Shown: one piece after another, positions 17,969 to 27,077 of the stretch
How the letters are laid out: every line of letters starts with the position of its first letter
How positions within the stretch are numbered: the first letter of the stretch is position 1
Assembly (NCBI RefSeq): GCF_000513895.2
Contig: NZ_CP165783.1
Location: 310,001 to 374,000, forward strand
Source of the DNA: Ensifer sp. WSM1721
GTDB lineage: Bacteria > Pseudomonadota > Alphaproteobacteria > Rhizobiales > Rhizobiaceae
DNA: 64,000 nt
Direction: 5' to 3'
The notes under the pieces: generated by a model
Seen by the model: only the letters and a program-made list of their open reading frames with translations
Databases searched by the model: none
What the model was told of the DNA's origin: nothing
Made by a program: the position numbers and the translations under genes

Positions 17969-18786
17969 AGGCTCATGGGCTGCAGGTGTCGTCGCAGACG
18001 ACCGATGAAATCGATCGAGAGTGCTTATCGAGGGACACGATTAGGATGAACGGGCAGGGAAAGACCCAAACCGGCAAGCCTGTATTCTCTCGTTTCAGGG
18101 AGCTAAGCCGAGAGCAATTGAATGTGGAACTCCAGGTTCACACCAACTGGACCGACGGGCAGGCGACGACCCTCGAAATCGTACAAGCGGCCCATGAACG
18201 CGGTCTCGCCGCGCTGGCGTTCACGGAACATGTGCGCGAAGAGACGTCCTGGTTTCCTGACTTCAAGGTGGAAGTGCTTTCCGCTGCGCGCCGGTTCGAG
18301 GATTTGCGCGTCTATGTCGGCTGCGAGACGAAAGCCATGGACGATAATGGCCGGCTGGATGTGTCGCAGTCCGTGCTCGACCTGTGCGACATCGTTCTGG
18401 GCGTCGTTCACCGACTCCCCGACGGCCAAGGCGGCTATCTGGATTTCAAGCAATTGTCGTTCGATGAGACAGCCGAAATCGAATTCCGGCTGTCGATGGG
18501 AATGATCGCGACAGCGCCGATCGATGTCCTTGGTCATCCGGGTGGTATGAGCCTGAGGCGGCACGGCCGTTTTCCGGAGAGGTATTTTCGCGCGTTGATG
18601 ACGGCGACGCTCGAGCGGGGAATCGCGATCGAGATCAACTCTTCGTATCTAGTCGATATGCCTGCCTTTCTGACCTTGTGCGAAGAGATCAATCCATTTG
18701 TTTCGATCGGTTCCGATGCGCACAAGTTGAGCGAATTGGGCCGCTGCAGGGATCAGCTGCTTGATTTGGGGGTAGGGCGGTCATGA
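17962..18786 (+). CDS. PHP-domain putative phosphoesterase
   Basis: The PHP fold binds two or three metals and hydrolyses phosphoesters, as in histidinol phosphatase. This 274-residue protein (246 from the alternative ATG 18046) has ELQVHTNWTDG, where the first PHP motif is HxH-like with the second His changed to Asn-Trp. It also has FTEHVREET (motif II), then ILGVVHR (motif III) and a final IGSDAHKLSELG (motif IV). The altered motif I is worth noting. It overlaps cysQ by 7 bp from 17962 and its own stop overlaps the next gene by 4 bp. Function is unknown; the operon suggests a phosphorylated sugar or nucleotide substrate. Confidence 0.7.
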   Translation: MLKAHGLQVSSQTTDEIDRECLSRDTIRMNGQGKTQTGKPVFSRFRELSREQLNVELQVHTNWTDGQATTLEIVQAAHERGLAALAFTEHVREETSWFPDFKVEVLSAARRFEDLRVYVGCETKAMDDNGRLDVSQSVLDLCDIVLGVVHRLPDGQGGYLDFKQLSFDETAEIEFRLSMGMIATAPIDVLGHPGGMSLRRHGRFPERYFRALMTATLERGIAIEINSSYLVDMPAFLTLCEEINPFVSIGSDAHKLSELGRCRDQLLDLGVGRS

Positions 18787-19775
18787 AGGTCTTCATCACG
18801 GGTGCAGGCGCGCTCCTCGGGCAAGGCATCATTCGCGCCTTGCGGCGGTCAACACTGAAGGCGACGATCGTCGTGGGAGATCCAAATCCCCTGTCGGCCG
18901 GACTTTATTGGGGTGACGTCGCCCACCTTGTCCCGATGGCGAATGACCCTGCGTATCTGGACAGGCTGGGCGCGCTGCTGCGGGCCGAGCGGCCCGACAT
19001 CCTCATCCCCGGAACCGATGTGGAGCTACCGATCCTTTCAACCAATCGCGAAGCGATTGAACGGACCTACGGAACCAAGGTGATCATCAGTTCGCCTCGC
19101 GTCGTCTCCATCGCGAACGACAAATGGCTCACCTCCGAGTTCCTCCGGGAACGGGGACTGGGGTTCGTTCCCTCGTGTCTGCCCGGTCACGAGGAGGTCT
19201 TGATCGAAGAATGCGGCTTTCCGCTCGTCGTCAAGCCACGGGTCGGCGCCAGGTCGATTGGCTTTAGCGTCGTGCGTAACCGGGAGCAGTTGACGCGAGC
19301 CATAGCCGAGCAGGCCGACATCGTCATACAGAAATATGTCGGCTCGGAAGCCACCGAGTACACCGCGGGGACGCTGACCTTCGATGGGAAATGCCGCGCG
19401 ACAATCGTCATGCGAAGAGACCTTCGAGATGGGAACACCTATAGAGCTTTTGCCGAACCCTTTCCCGCTCTGAACAAGGCGATGGCAGAGGCTGCCGCCG
19501 CTCTCGGCGCCTACGGTCCGGCGAACTTCCAGTTTCGCCTGGACGATGGAGTTCCGCGAATTTTTGAAATCAATGCGCGGTTTTCCGGAACAACGGCGGT
19601 CAGGATCCATGCGGGCTTCAATGAGGTGGAGATGTGCATTCGGCATATTCTCTTCGGCGAGGCGGTCGAGCAGCCGGAGATCATGCCGGTGACAATATTG
19701 CGGCACTGGTCGGAGACCGTGGTGAGACCGGGCGAGGTAATCACGGCTGCCGAGCTGCTGCAGGAAGAAGTCTAG
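18783..19775 (+). CDS. ATP-grasp domain protein (CarB-like), unknown substrate
   Basis: ATP-grasp enzymes join a carboxylate to an amine or thiol through an acyl-phosphate. The 330-residue protein starts with a Rossmann-like preATP-grasp segment (VFITGAGALLGQGIIRAL). It continues with FPLVVKPRVGARSIGFSVV, the ATP-binding lysine strand, then QKYVGSEATEYTAG, and ends with the metal-binding RIFEINARFSGTTAVR motif. These are the marks of the carbamoyl-phosphate-synthase-like group found in capsule and antibiotic clusters. It overlaps the PHP gene by 4 bp (ATGA). The substrates are not indicated. A ligase that attaches an amino acid to a glycan acid is one possibility. Confidence 0.78.
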   Translation: MKVFITGAGALLGQGIIRALRRSTLKATIVVGDPNPLSAGLYWGDVAHLVPMANDPAYLDRLGALLRAERPDILIPGTDVELPILSTNREAIERTYGTKVIISSPRVVSIANDKWLTSEFLRERGLGFVPSCLPGHEEVLIEECGFPLVVKPRVGARSIGFSVVRNREQLTRAIAEQADIVIQKYVGSEATEYTAGTLTFDGKCRATIVMRRDLRDGNTYRAFAEPFPALNKAMAEAAAALGAYGPANFQFRLDDGVPRIFEINARFSGTTAVRIHAGFNEVEMCIRHILFGEAVEQPEIMPVTILRHWSETVVRPGEVITAAELLQEEV

Positions 19776-19798
19776 GCGGCCTGCGGGGAGGGCGGTAT

Positions 19799-20743
19799 TT
19801 GACCTCAATGCAGCTCGTTGTTACCGGCGCGACAGGTTTTATCGGTTCGAGACTGATCGACCACGCGCTTTCGAGAGGCCACCGGGTCATGGCCCTGGCA
19901 CGCAACCCGGATCGAGTGAAGCCGAGAGAAAATTCTCGGTTTCGCGTCGCGAAATGGTCGCTGGGCGACCCCCTGCCGGCGATGACGCAAGCGAGCGCGA
20001 TTCTCCATCTCGCTGCCCATATTCCAGCTGACTTCGGCGACGCGCATGAGGCCGCGAGATGCTTCGAGGTCAACACGAACGGTGCCTTGCAGCTCGCAAT
20101 GCATGCCGCCTCGCAGGGTGTGAAGAGATTCGTGTTTTTCGGATCGGGGCAGGTCTACGCGCCCACTTCCGAGTCGGCGTCGGAGACGAGTGCCGCCTTT
20201 CCCGTGCATCGCGCCAGCTATTATCTGGCGAGCAAGCTCGCGGCTGAAATTTGTCTTTTGTCCTTCGGAACGGCAAACGCGATGCCGGTGACGGTGCTGC
20301 GCCTCGCCTCGGTCTACGGTCCCGGCATGCATGGCGCGGGGATGGTGCCGACCTTCATTCGCGCGCTCGGGAGCGGGCGCTCTGTGGTCATACGGGACGG
20401 GGGGCGATATCGCGTCGACCTTGTCTACGTTGACGACGTCGTCTCGTTGGCTTTGGCGGCAATCGAGAAAGAACAGGCGGGGATATTCAATGCGGGTAGC
20501 GGCCAGGCCTGCAGGTCGCTGGAAGCGGCGCAGACTATCGCTGAGGCGCTCGGCGCGGCGCGGGATCTCGTCAACGTCGAAGGCGCGCGGACGGATGGGG
20601 CCGCGTTGGGTTTTGCGGAGCTGAGTGTCGCAAAGGCGGTCGAGCAGTTGGGATACAATCCGCGCTCTTTCCGCCAAGGCATAGAAGCATGGAAAGCAGA
20701 GACGGGGCTTGCGGACTTCCGGAGCGGGAGCGGGCAAGAATAA
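19799..20743 (+). CDS. NAD-dependent epimerase/dehydratase (extended SDR)
   Basis: Nucleotide-sugar-type SDR of 314 residues. The NAD motif VTGATGFIGSRL is at the N-terminus, Ser sits in FFGSGQVYAP, and the catalytic pair is in YYLASK (YxxxK). The late VDLVYVDDVVSLALAA segment is typical of sugar epimerases. I choose TTG 19799 because GGGAGG lies 7 nt upstream; the next ATG (19808) would leave a 16-nt gap. It is the last gene of the sulfate operon and is followed by a hairpin terminator. The sugar it acts on is not known, and its presence suggests the operon makes a specific sugar precursor as well as PAPS. Confidence 0.82.
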   Translation: MTSMQLVVTGATGFIGSRLIDHALSRGHRVMALARNPDRVKPRENSRFRVAKWSLGDPLPAMTQASAILHLAAHIPADFGDAHEAARCFEVNTNGALQLAMHAASQGVKRFVFFGSGQVYAPTSESASETSAAFPVHRASYYLASKLAAEICLLSFGTANAMPVTVLRLASVYGPGMHGAGMVPTFIRALGSGRSVVIRDGGRYRVDLVYVDDVVSLALAAIEKEQAGIFNAGSGQACRSLEAAQTIAEALGAARDLVNVEGARTDGAALGFAELSVAKAVEQLGYNPRSFRQGIEAWKAETGLADFRSGSGQE

Positions 20744-20790
20744 CGCCACGAAGCTGAGGCGCAGCCGCGCCACGCCCTGAACGGTTAACA

Positions 20791-20826
20791 GGAAGGCGCC
20801 GCCCTTTCAGCGCCTTCCCATTCTTT
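20791..20826. terminator. Rho-independent-like terminator between convergent units
   Basis: GGAAGGCGC pairs perfectly with GCGCCTTCC around a 10-nt loop, followed by CATTCTTT on the plus strand. It lies 48 bp past the stop of the sulfate operon and 94 bp past the stop of the convergent RTX gene. Confidence 0.7.
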
Positions 20827-20919
20827 GATCGCAAGCACGTTGCCTTGAAGGTGATACACCGCGAAGGGTGTCGCCTTCCCGGCCTCTTATTGGAGTGTCA
20901 GGCTACCTGGCGATCTGCG

Positions 20920-22083
20920 TCAGGCGAAGAGAAAGTCGCTTCTCGAAAAATTCGCGGCGCTGAGGGTGCCGTTGGGGTCGTCCACGAGGATGGAGAACGC
21001 GTGGCCGCCGGAGTCGTGGCCCTTTATCAGCACGTCGCCGTCAGAGGTATCGTAGGCATAGACGGCTCCGTTGGCACCAGAGTTGGAATACTGGGTAACC
21101 CCAAGTTTCTCGATAATCAGGACATCGATACCATCCTGGAAATCCATGACGGTGTCCTGGCCGCTGAGCGCCGGTGTCGCCTTGAAGACGAAGCGGTCGG
21201 CATCGGCTCCACCCCATAGTATGTCGCTTCCCGCGCCGCTAAGGAGCGTATCCCTCCCTGCGTCGCCGCGAAGCGTATCGACCCCATCGCCTCCATCTAT
21301 AAAGTCGTTACCGATGCCACCGTAAAGGACGTCATCGCCGGCTTCGCCCCCCATAAGATCATTGCCGTCGTCCCCGTACGCCAGATCGTTGCCAGCGCCT
21401 ACCTCGATCCTATCAGCGCCGGCGCCGCCATGGGCCTCGTCGATGCCGCTTTCGGAGTCTAAGATGTCATTGCCGTCGCCGCCGTCGAGATAGTTGTTCC
21501 CGTCGCCGGCATCGACGATGTCATCACCGATGCCGCCATAGACCCGGTCATTGCCGGACTGGCCTTTGAGAACGTCGTTGCCCTCTTCGCCGTAGATCTT
21601 GTCGTTGCCGGCGCCGCCTCCGACCGCCTGCTGTGTGACCTTTCCGGTTGCCGGATTTACGCGGTTGTTGAATCCGTCGTTACCGGAACCGGCGTAGATG
21701 ATGTCGTCGCCATCGCCCCCGTCGATGTATTCTTCGCCCGCGCCGCCGAAGATCTTGTCGTGTCCAAGGCCACCGAGTAACCGGTCATGGCCATCTCCGC
21801 CATCCAAGGTGTCGCTGCCATCGCCGCCGTCAAAGATGTCGTTTCCTAATCCGCCCTTGAGCGTGTCGTTACCCAGGCCGCCGGCAAGGCGATCGTTGCC
21901 ATCGTCACCCTCGGCATAGTCGTCGCCGTCGCCACCGACGATGTAGTCGTTACCCAGGCCGCCGAAGATCTTGTCGTTGCCTGCTCCGCCTTCGAGATAA
22001 TCGTCGCCGCCGTAGCCCCAAAGCTCGTCGTCACTGAGAGCACCGCGGATCGTGTCGGACAGATTGGTTCCCTTTAGAATCAT
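20920..22083 (-). CDS. RTX calcium-binding protein (hemolysin-type nonapeptide repeats)
   Basis: Secreted acidic protein of 387 residues built almost wholly of GGxGxDxxx nonapeptides (for example GGLGNDYIVGGDGDDYAEG) from about residue 20 to 295, which fold as calcium-filled beta-rolls. The C-terminal 90 residues (from DRFVFKATPALSGQD) match the non-cleaved secretion region of type I substrates; there is no Sec signal. Three ATGs occur in tandem. The AGGAG ribosome site abuts the first and is 6 nt from the third (22083), so I use that. No ABC exporter, adaptor or TolC gene is near. It may help surface-polysaccharide export or attachment, as ExpE1-type proteins do, but that is inference. Confidence 0.88.
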   Translation of the reverse strand: MILKGTNLSDTIRGALSDDELWGYGGDDYLEGGAGNDKIFGGLGNDYIVGGDGDDYAEGDDGNDRLAGGLGNDTLKGGLGNDIFDGGDGSDTLDGGDGHDRLLGGLGHDKIFGGAGEEYIDGGDGDDIIYAGSGNDGFNNRVNPATGKVTQQAVGGGAGNDKIYGEEGNDVLKGQSGNDRVYGGIGDDIVDAGDGNNYLDGGDGNDILDSESGIDEAHGGAGADRIEVGAGNDLAYGDDGNDLMGGEAGDDVLYGGIGNDFIDGGDGVDTLRGDAGRDTLLSGAGSDILWGGADADRFVFKATPALSGQDTVMDFQDGIDVLIIEKLGVTQYSNSGANGAVYAYDTSDGDVLIKGHDSGGHAFSILVDDPNGTLSAANFSRSDFLFA

Positions 22084-22346
22084 CATCATCTCCTAGCTGT
22101 TTGCAGGAGGGCCAATAATTTGAGAATGGGGCGCAAACGTGAACTGAGGCCTAAAGTCACCCTTCACCACAAGAATACACACGTTTTTACAAGGAAAAAT
22201 AGAATTATACTACTTAGTTTAGAAAGGATCAATGGTCCGTCAACTGAATTTACGACACTGGCGAAAGCCAAGAGTCTCATCTAATTCGTAGGTTAATTAT
22301 GGAAATACGCGGAACGACACTTCCTGATTGTAATCGAATTCCTGGT

Positions 22347-23429
22347 TTAAGACGTTAGAAAACTTGCATATTTTTCCCGGATCGCGGTGATCGCGTACTC
22401 ATTTTCGATACGCTCTCGGGCGTTGCGCGCATAGCGGGCGTATTCGGTCGGCGAAAGGTCCAGGATTTCGCGGATTGCCTTGGCAAGTGCCTCAGGGTCG
22501 CGTGCGGGTACGGCAATGCCGGCGTTACCCGCGACGGTGGCGGCATCGCCGACATCCGTGGTGACGATCGGCTTCGCATAACTCATCGCTTCTGCAATGA
22601 CGTTGGGAAAGCCCTCCGTCCTCGATGACAGCACCAAAGCGTCGATGCTGCAGTAGTAGGATGGCATGTCGGCGATTTCACCCCTGAGATCGACGGCATG
22701 CGCCGGCAAACCCGCCTCCATCATCAAGTCGGTCACAGCGCGGTTGTCGTAGGAAAGCCCGTTGCCGGCCGCGGAAAAGACTGCCTGTGGGTGTGTCTTG
22801 CGAACGGCCGCTACGGCTTTGAAGAACGTGCCATGATCCTTCTGCGGATGAAATCGACCGACGATACCGATCCGGCGGACTGTTGTCGCCTCAGCGGGAC
22901 TGATCTGAGGCAAGTCGAAGCCATTCGGGATGACAACCATGTTCCGGTTTTGATAGCCGTAGGCCTGATGTAACTCGAGGGCCCGGGCGCTATTGTAGAT
23001 GATGCCGGCCGGCTGGCTAGACAGCAGCTTTGCACCGGCAATTGCGAGGCGGGAGCTGCGCGTGAGCGAGGCGGGATCATCCAGGGACTGGCGAATGTTC
23101 CAGTAAACCGGTGCTCCACATCGGGCCATGCGGGACGCCAGCACCCCAACGATCATCGCGTGGTACATCCAGCACAGGATCACATCGGGCCGTTCCTTGC
23201 GGATGAGCCGCGCGAGCCGCAAGATCGCGCCGGGCAGCGCCGTGAGGGAGGAGGCGGCCAGCGACACATAGGTAACTCTCGGATTATCGGCGAGATTGCG
23301 GTTCCGATCCGAGACACCTATAAGCGAAACGACCACAATACGCTCATCGGCTGAACCGTGAAGGAGGCGTGCGAGCATAGTCTCGGCGCCTGCACTGGCG
23401 GTGAAGTTGGTAATGACATGCATGATCAT
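22347..23429 (-). CDS. Glycosyltransferase family 4
   Basis: GT-B-fold enzyme that adds a sugar to a lipid-linked glycan at the cytoplasmic face. Its 360 residues begin MIMHVITNFTASAGAE, the usual N-terminal strand with a GG/AGAE donor-side loop. The C-terminal half has GIVGRFHPQKDHGTFF and the E-x7-E motif in SRTEGFPNVIAEAMSYAKP. ATG 23429 has GGAG 8 nt upstream. A longer frame starts at ATG 23501, one base into the previous stop, and could also be used by coupling. It follows another GT4 gene in the same direction. Confidence 0.88.
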   Translation of the reverse strand: MIMHVITNFTASAGAETMLARLLHGSADERIVVVSLIGVSDRNRNLADNPRVTYVSLAASSLTALPGAILRLARLIRKERPDVILCWMYHAMIVGVLASRMARCGAPVYWNIRQSLDDPASLTRSSRLAIAGAKLLSSQPAGIIYNSARALELHQAYGYQNRNMVVIPNGFDLPQISPAEATTVRRIGIVGRFHPQKDHGTFFKAVAAVRKTHPQAVFSAAGNGLSYDNRAVTDLMMEAGLPAHAVDLRGEIADMPSYYCSIDALVLSSRTEGFPNVIAEAMSYAKPIVTTDVGDAATVAGNAGIAVPARDPEALAKAIREILDLSPTEYARYARNARERIENEYAITAIREKYASFLTS

Positions 23430-23500
23430 CGCCGCGGCTCCGCGTTCGCCGCTGTCCATGCATATATCGGACGTATGATCTGCTGCGCCATGGAAGCCCA

Positions 23501-24694
23501 TCAATCAGTCAAGCCCATGCCGGCAATCAGAATCCGGTTGATCATGTGCACGTCGAATTTGGTCTCCGCGAGTTCTCGCGAGGCCCTACCCATTTTTTCG
23601 GCGAGGTGTGGATCGCGGGCAAATGACGCCATCGCCTCGGCGAGCGCGATGACGTCGAGCGGCTTCACAATCATCCCGTTCACACCGGCCTGCACCGTAT
23701 CGCGGCAGCCTGGCAGGTCCGTCGTGATCACCGGTCTTCCGATCGCCAGCGCTTCGAGGATGCTCCGCGGAATGCCTTCGCGATAATAAGAAGGCAGGAC
23801 AAAGACATTGCATGCCTCCAGATAGGGGCGCACATCGTTGCTGGTGCCAAGATACTCCAATATTCCTTCGCTGACCCAATTGTTGATTTCTTCGCGCGAG
23901 ATTGCCGTGGGATTGCTGTCAAAGTGGCCGAGCAGTTGAAACCGGGCGTCGGGAAAGGTGCGACGCACGAGCCTGGCGGCTTCTATATACTCCACCACTC
24001 CCTTGTCGCGCAGGAGCCGTGCAATCATAAGGAAAACAGGCCGTTCGCGAGCTCTTGCAAAGGCAAAGTGATCCAAATCGACGCCGGATCCGGGAACCAT
24101 TGTCGGCGAGAGGCCCTCCTGCAGCATGCGGTAGCGGCGTATGTCTTCTGCATCCGCGTCGTTATAGACAAAAACGACTCTCGCGCGCTTAAACGCCAAA
24201 CGATACAGGCGGACGCACAGGTGGCGGATGGCCAAGGCTTTGAATGAGCGACCGCCCGCCTCTGAAAAGACGTGACCGAGACCCGTGACGAGGAAGCAAC
24301 GTTCCTTTATCCCCAGCGTTCGGGCGGCGATGCCCGCATAGATGATCGGTTTCATCGTATAAGGGAGGATCATCTCCGGCTTCAGCCGTTTGAAATGTTG
24401 TCGCAGCGACCAAAAGGTCCGGATGTCTTCCAACGGATTGAGACCGGTTCGGGCCATGGGAATCCGAATGAAACGCACGCCGATTTCAGCGAGCGCCTGC
24501 TCCACTCGCGGGTCGTGCTCGGGAGCGAAGGCTATGACGTCGTGTCCGGCGCCGGCCAACCGCTTCAACAACTCCAACCGAAAAATCGTTAGAGACGCCG
24601 TTAGGCTTGCGACAACGGCGATCACGCGCCTGCGCGCTGGAGGATATGCAACACCGGACGGACCTGTCGAACAGGCGACGTCCTCGGTATGCAT
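23501..24694 (-). CDS. Glycosyltransferase family 4
   Basis: Second GT4 enzyme, 397 residues from ATG 24694. N-terminal VIAVVASLTASLTIFRLELLKRL (in part) leads the acceptor domain. Two marks of the PglA/WbpH-like group are GLGHVFSEAGG and the later VPGSGVDLDHFAFA. The donor site has LLRDKGVVEYIEAARLV and PSYYREGIPRSILEALAIGRP, which holds the E-x7-E pair. The frame is open upstream to 24904, overlapping the dehydratase gene, but that stretch is Arg/Pro-rich and not family-like. With the large dehydratase just upstream it probably uses a 4-keto- or deoxy-sugar derived from UDP-GlcNAc; this is inference. Confidence 0.86.
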   Translation of the reverse strand: MHTEDVACSTGPSGVAYPPARRRVIAVVASLTASLTIFRLELLKRLAGAGHDVIAFAPEHDPRVEQALAEIGVRFIRIPMARTGLNPLEDIRTFWSLRQHFKRLKPEMILPYTMKPIIYAGIAARTLGIKERCFLVTGLGHVFSEAGGRSFKALAIRHLCVRLYRLAFKRARVVFVYNDADAEDIRRYRMLQEGLSPTMVPGSGVDLDHFAFARARERPVFLMIARLLRDKGVVEYIEAARLVRRTFPDARFQLLGHFDSNPTAISREEINNWVSEGILEYLGTSNDVRPYLEACNVFVLPSYYREGIPRSILEALAIGRPVITTDLPGCRDTVQAGVNGMIVKPLDVIALAEAMASFARDPHLAEKMGRASRELAETKFDVHMINRILIAGMGLTD

Positions 24695-24875
24695 GCGAGC
24701 TACATGTTCAGCGGAACTCAAAGCTGACCTCCCGGATCGGATCCCCGGACTGATTCCAGCGTACAAAGCGACGCGTGATTGCGGCTGCTCGGCTCGAGGC
24801 CGAGCGCCTTGGCGTCGGACGGGTTTCGACGGAAAGGTTCCCTGCAGCCATTCAGGCGAACCGCGCCTGCCATCT

Positions 24876-27077
24876 TCAATTGTCCGGCAATGGGAGTCCG
24901 CCACGGGCGCTCTTTCGGTAGTCGGGCCGCCGCTGCGAAACGCCAGCCTTGCTGCTTTTTTTCGGCGGGACCCAGGCCCGCTTCTTCACGGCGGAGGGCT
25001 TCGTATTGCCGGCCTCGTGCTCGTAGCGTGGAAGCAGTTCGCGCATGACCGCGACAACGGCCGCATCGTTGTCCCGCTCCGCATGGCGCTGTAGGCGGGC
25101 GAACGCGTCGCGCAACGTGGGCAAGGGAATAGGTTCCGGAACCGCGCCGAGAACGCCCGGCACCGGTGAGGTTGTGCGCTTGTCGGTCTCGTCGAAAAGC
25201 TCCTCGTAGAGCTTCTCGCCCGGACGACAACCGATGATCTTGATCTTTATTTCCTTGTCCGGAGTGAAACCGGCCAGCCGGATCATCCGGCGTGCAATGT
25301 CGATGATCTTGACCGGCTCTCCCATGTCGAGAACGAAGATCTCTCCCTGTCCGAGCTGCTTTTCGAAACCGTAGGCCGATGCCTGCAACGTCAGCTCCAC
25401 GGCCTCACGGATCGTCATGAAAAAGCGCGTCATGCATGGATCGGTGACGGTCAATGGGCCGCCTCTTGCAAGCTGGCGCTCGAACAGAGGGATCAGGGAG
25501 CCGCTTGATCCCAGCACGTTGCCGAAGCGAACCGTCATGAACCGCGGACCTTTGCCAGTTTCAAGTCCGTGCAGGTCGAGCGCCTGGCAATAGAGCTCCG
25601 CGAGGCGCTTGGTCGCACCCATCACGCTTGTCGAGTTCACGACCTTGTCGGTCGACACCTGCACCATGGCGAGTGTGCCGAATTTCTTTGCTGCATTGGC
25701 AACGTTCATAGTGCCGATGACGTTGGTGAGGACGCCCTCGCGCGGGTTCAACTGTACCATAGGCACATGTTTGAGGGCGGCAGCGTGGAAGACCAGCTCG
25801 GGCCGATGCCGTTCAAAAATTTCCTCAACACGCTGGCTGCGCCGGACGCTGCAAAGGTAACTCCACCGAGATACCTCCGGGAAGGTCTCGTTGAGCGTCA
25901 TGTCGATCGCGTAAAGATTGTATTCCGTATTGTCGACCAGCACGATCTCCGCCGGTTCGCAAGCAGCAACTTGCGAAGTCAGTTCGCTGCCGATCGATCC
26001 GCCGGCCCCGGTGATCAGTACGCGCCGGCCTCGAACAAGACGGCCGATTGCCTCTCGGTCGAGCGCCGCTTGCGGCCGCTCCAGGAGGTCGGTGAGTTCG
26101 ATCGACCGCAGTTCGTAAGGATTGTCCCCTTTGGCGCGCTTGAGCTCAGTCATCTGCGACAGGCGCGACACTGCAATGCCGAGCCGCTCGGCGGACCGCA
26201 GCAGCTCGTCCGACGCGGTTTCACCGAAGTTCGCCGGGGCTTCCGTGAAGACGACGTGACGTGGCCGTTTGTCGAGTTGCTGCAATTCCGCCACGACCTG
26301 CTCGAAATCCTCGATCCGCCCCGCGATGGGTACGCCACGAAGACTCATCCCCAACTGGTCTGCGTTTTTGTCGAGACAGGCCACCGGCACGTGGGTGGCG
26401 TTCGGATCCCGGGCCAGCGCGCGCAGGTAAAGCTCGGCGGCGTCGCCCGCTCCCACGAGCAGCAGCGGGACCCGGTGATCGTCGCCCGCGCCCTTGCTGC
26501 GCCCATTCTTGAAGGCCGGCCGCGCTTGGGTGATTTCCTCTGCACGAAAGCTCAGCCGCGCAGCGGCGAGGAAGGCGATCAGAAGCAGCGACTGCATCGG
26601 CACGACGGTTCGCGGCATATCGATCAGTCTTGTCGAGAAGAACAGGAGCGAGATAAGCAGCAGCGATGTCAGGAGAACCGCGCGAAGGATGATCAAGAGA
26701 TCGGAGATGGAGCCATATTTCCAATTTCGGCTGTAGAGGCCGGACAAGGGAAAAATGAATGCGCAAATGGCGAGGTATTGAGCGCCGGACCACATGAGGA
26801 CGGAGGCTGTTTCAGGCCTTGCACTGAGCTCGGTAAAGCCGTAACGCAGCAACAGTGCCACCGCGAGTGCAATACCTGCGGAGCCAAGGTCCGCGATATA
26901 TAAGGCGGGGTATTTCTGAACGCTGCGAACGGCGCCCCGTAGACGCCGATAACCGATGTCGAGGGCCGCACCGCACACCGCCAACAACATTTTAGCCGAT
27001 GGTTTTGCTGCGCTCCCTCTGGGTAACATTAGGAAATTATCGCGCACTGCCTTCGCGGCGGCGTAAAAACGCTGCAT
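24876..27077 (-). CDS. Membrane-bound nucleotide-sugar 4,6-dehydratase (WbpM/PglF/CapD type)
   Basis: Large enzyme (733 residues) that converts UDP-GlcNAc-type sugars into 4-keto-6-deoxy intermediates. The first ~150 residues carry four membrane helices (from LYIADLGSAGIALAVALLL). A first Rossmann-like domain follows (PLLLVGAGDAAELYLRAL), then the catalytic SDR with RVLITGAGGSIGSELTSQ near residue 360. The active site reads VMGATKRLAE, with Met in the place of the usual Tyr, as is normal for WbpM-type enzymes. A basic C-terminal tail (KKRAWVPPKKSS) is unusual. The product could lead to QuiNAc, FucNAc or bacillosamine-type sugars. It is transcribed with the two GT4 genes downstream. Confidence 0.9.
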   Translation of the reverse strand: MQRFYAAAKAVRDNFLMLPRGSAAKPSAKMLLAVCGAALDIGYRRLRGAVRSVQKYPALYIADLGSAGIALAVALLLRYGFTELSARPETASVLMWSGAQYLAICAFIFPLSGLYSRNWKYGSISDLLIILRAVLLTSLLLISLLFFSTRLIDMPRTVVPMQSLLLIAFLAAARLSFRAEEITQARPAFKNGRSKGAGDDHRVPLLLVGAGDAAELYLRALARDPNATHVPVACLDKNADQLGMSLRGVPIAGRIEDFEQVVAELQQLDKRPRHVVFTEAPANFGETASDELLRSAERLGIAVSRLSQMTELKRAKGDNPYELRSIELTDLLERPQAALDREAIGRLVRGRRVLITGAGGSIGSELTSQVAACEPAEIVLVDNTEYNLYAIDMTLNETFPEVSRWSYLCSVRRSQRVEEIFERHRPELVFHAAALKHVPMVQLNPREGVLTNVIGTMNVANAAKKFGTLAMVQVSTDKVVNSTSVMGATKRLAELYCQALDLHGLETGKGPRFMTVRFGNVLGSSGSLIPLFERQLARGGPLTVTDPCMTRFFMTIREAVELTLQASAYGFEKQLGQGEIFVLDMGEPVKIIDIARRMIRLAGFTPDKEIKIKIIGCRPGEKLYEELFDETDKRTTSPVPGVLGAVPEPIPLPTLRDAFARLQRHAERDNDAAVVAVMRELLPRYEHEAGNTKPSAVKKRAWVPPKKSSKAGVSQRRPDYRKSARGGLPLPDN

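Noticed and set aside
25569-26903. Plus-strand open frame of 444 residues
   Set aside because: Antisense to the WbpM/CapD-type dehydratase; no domain features.
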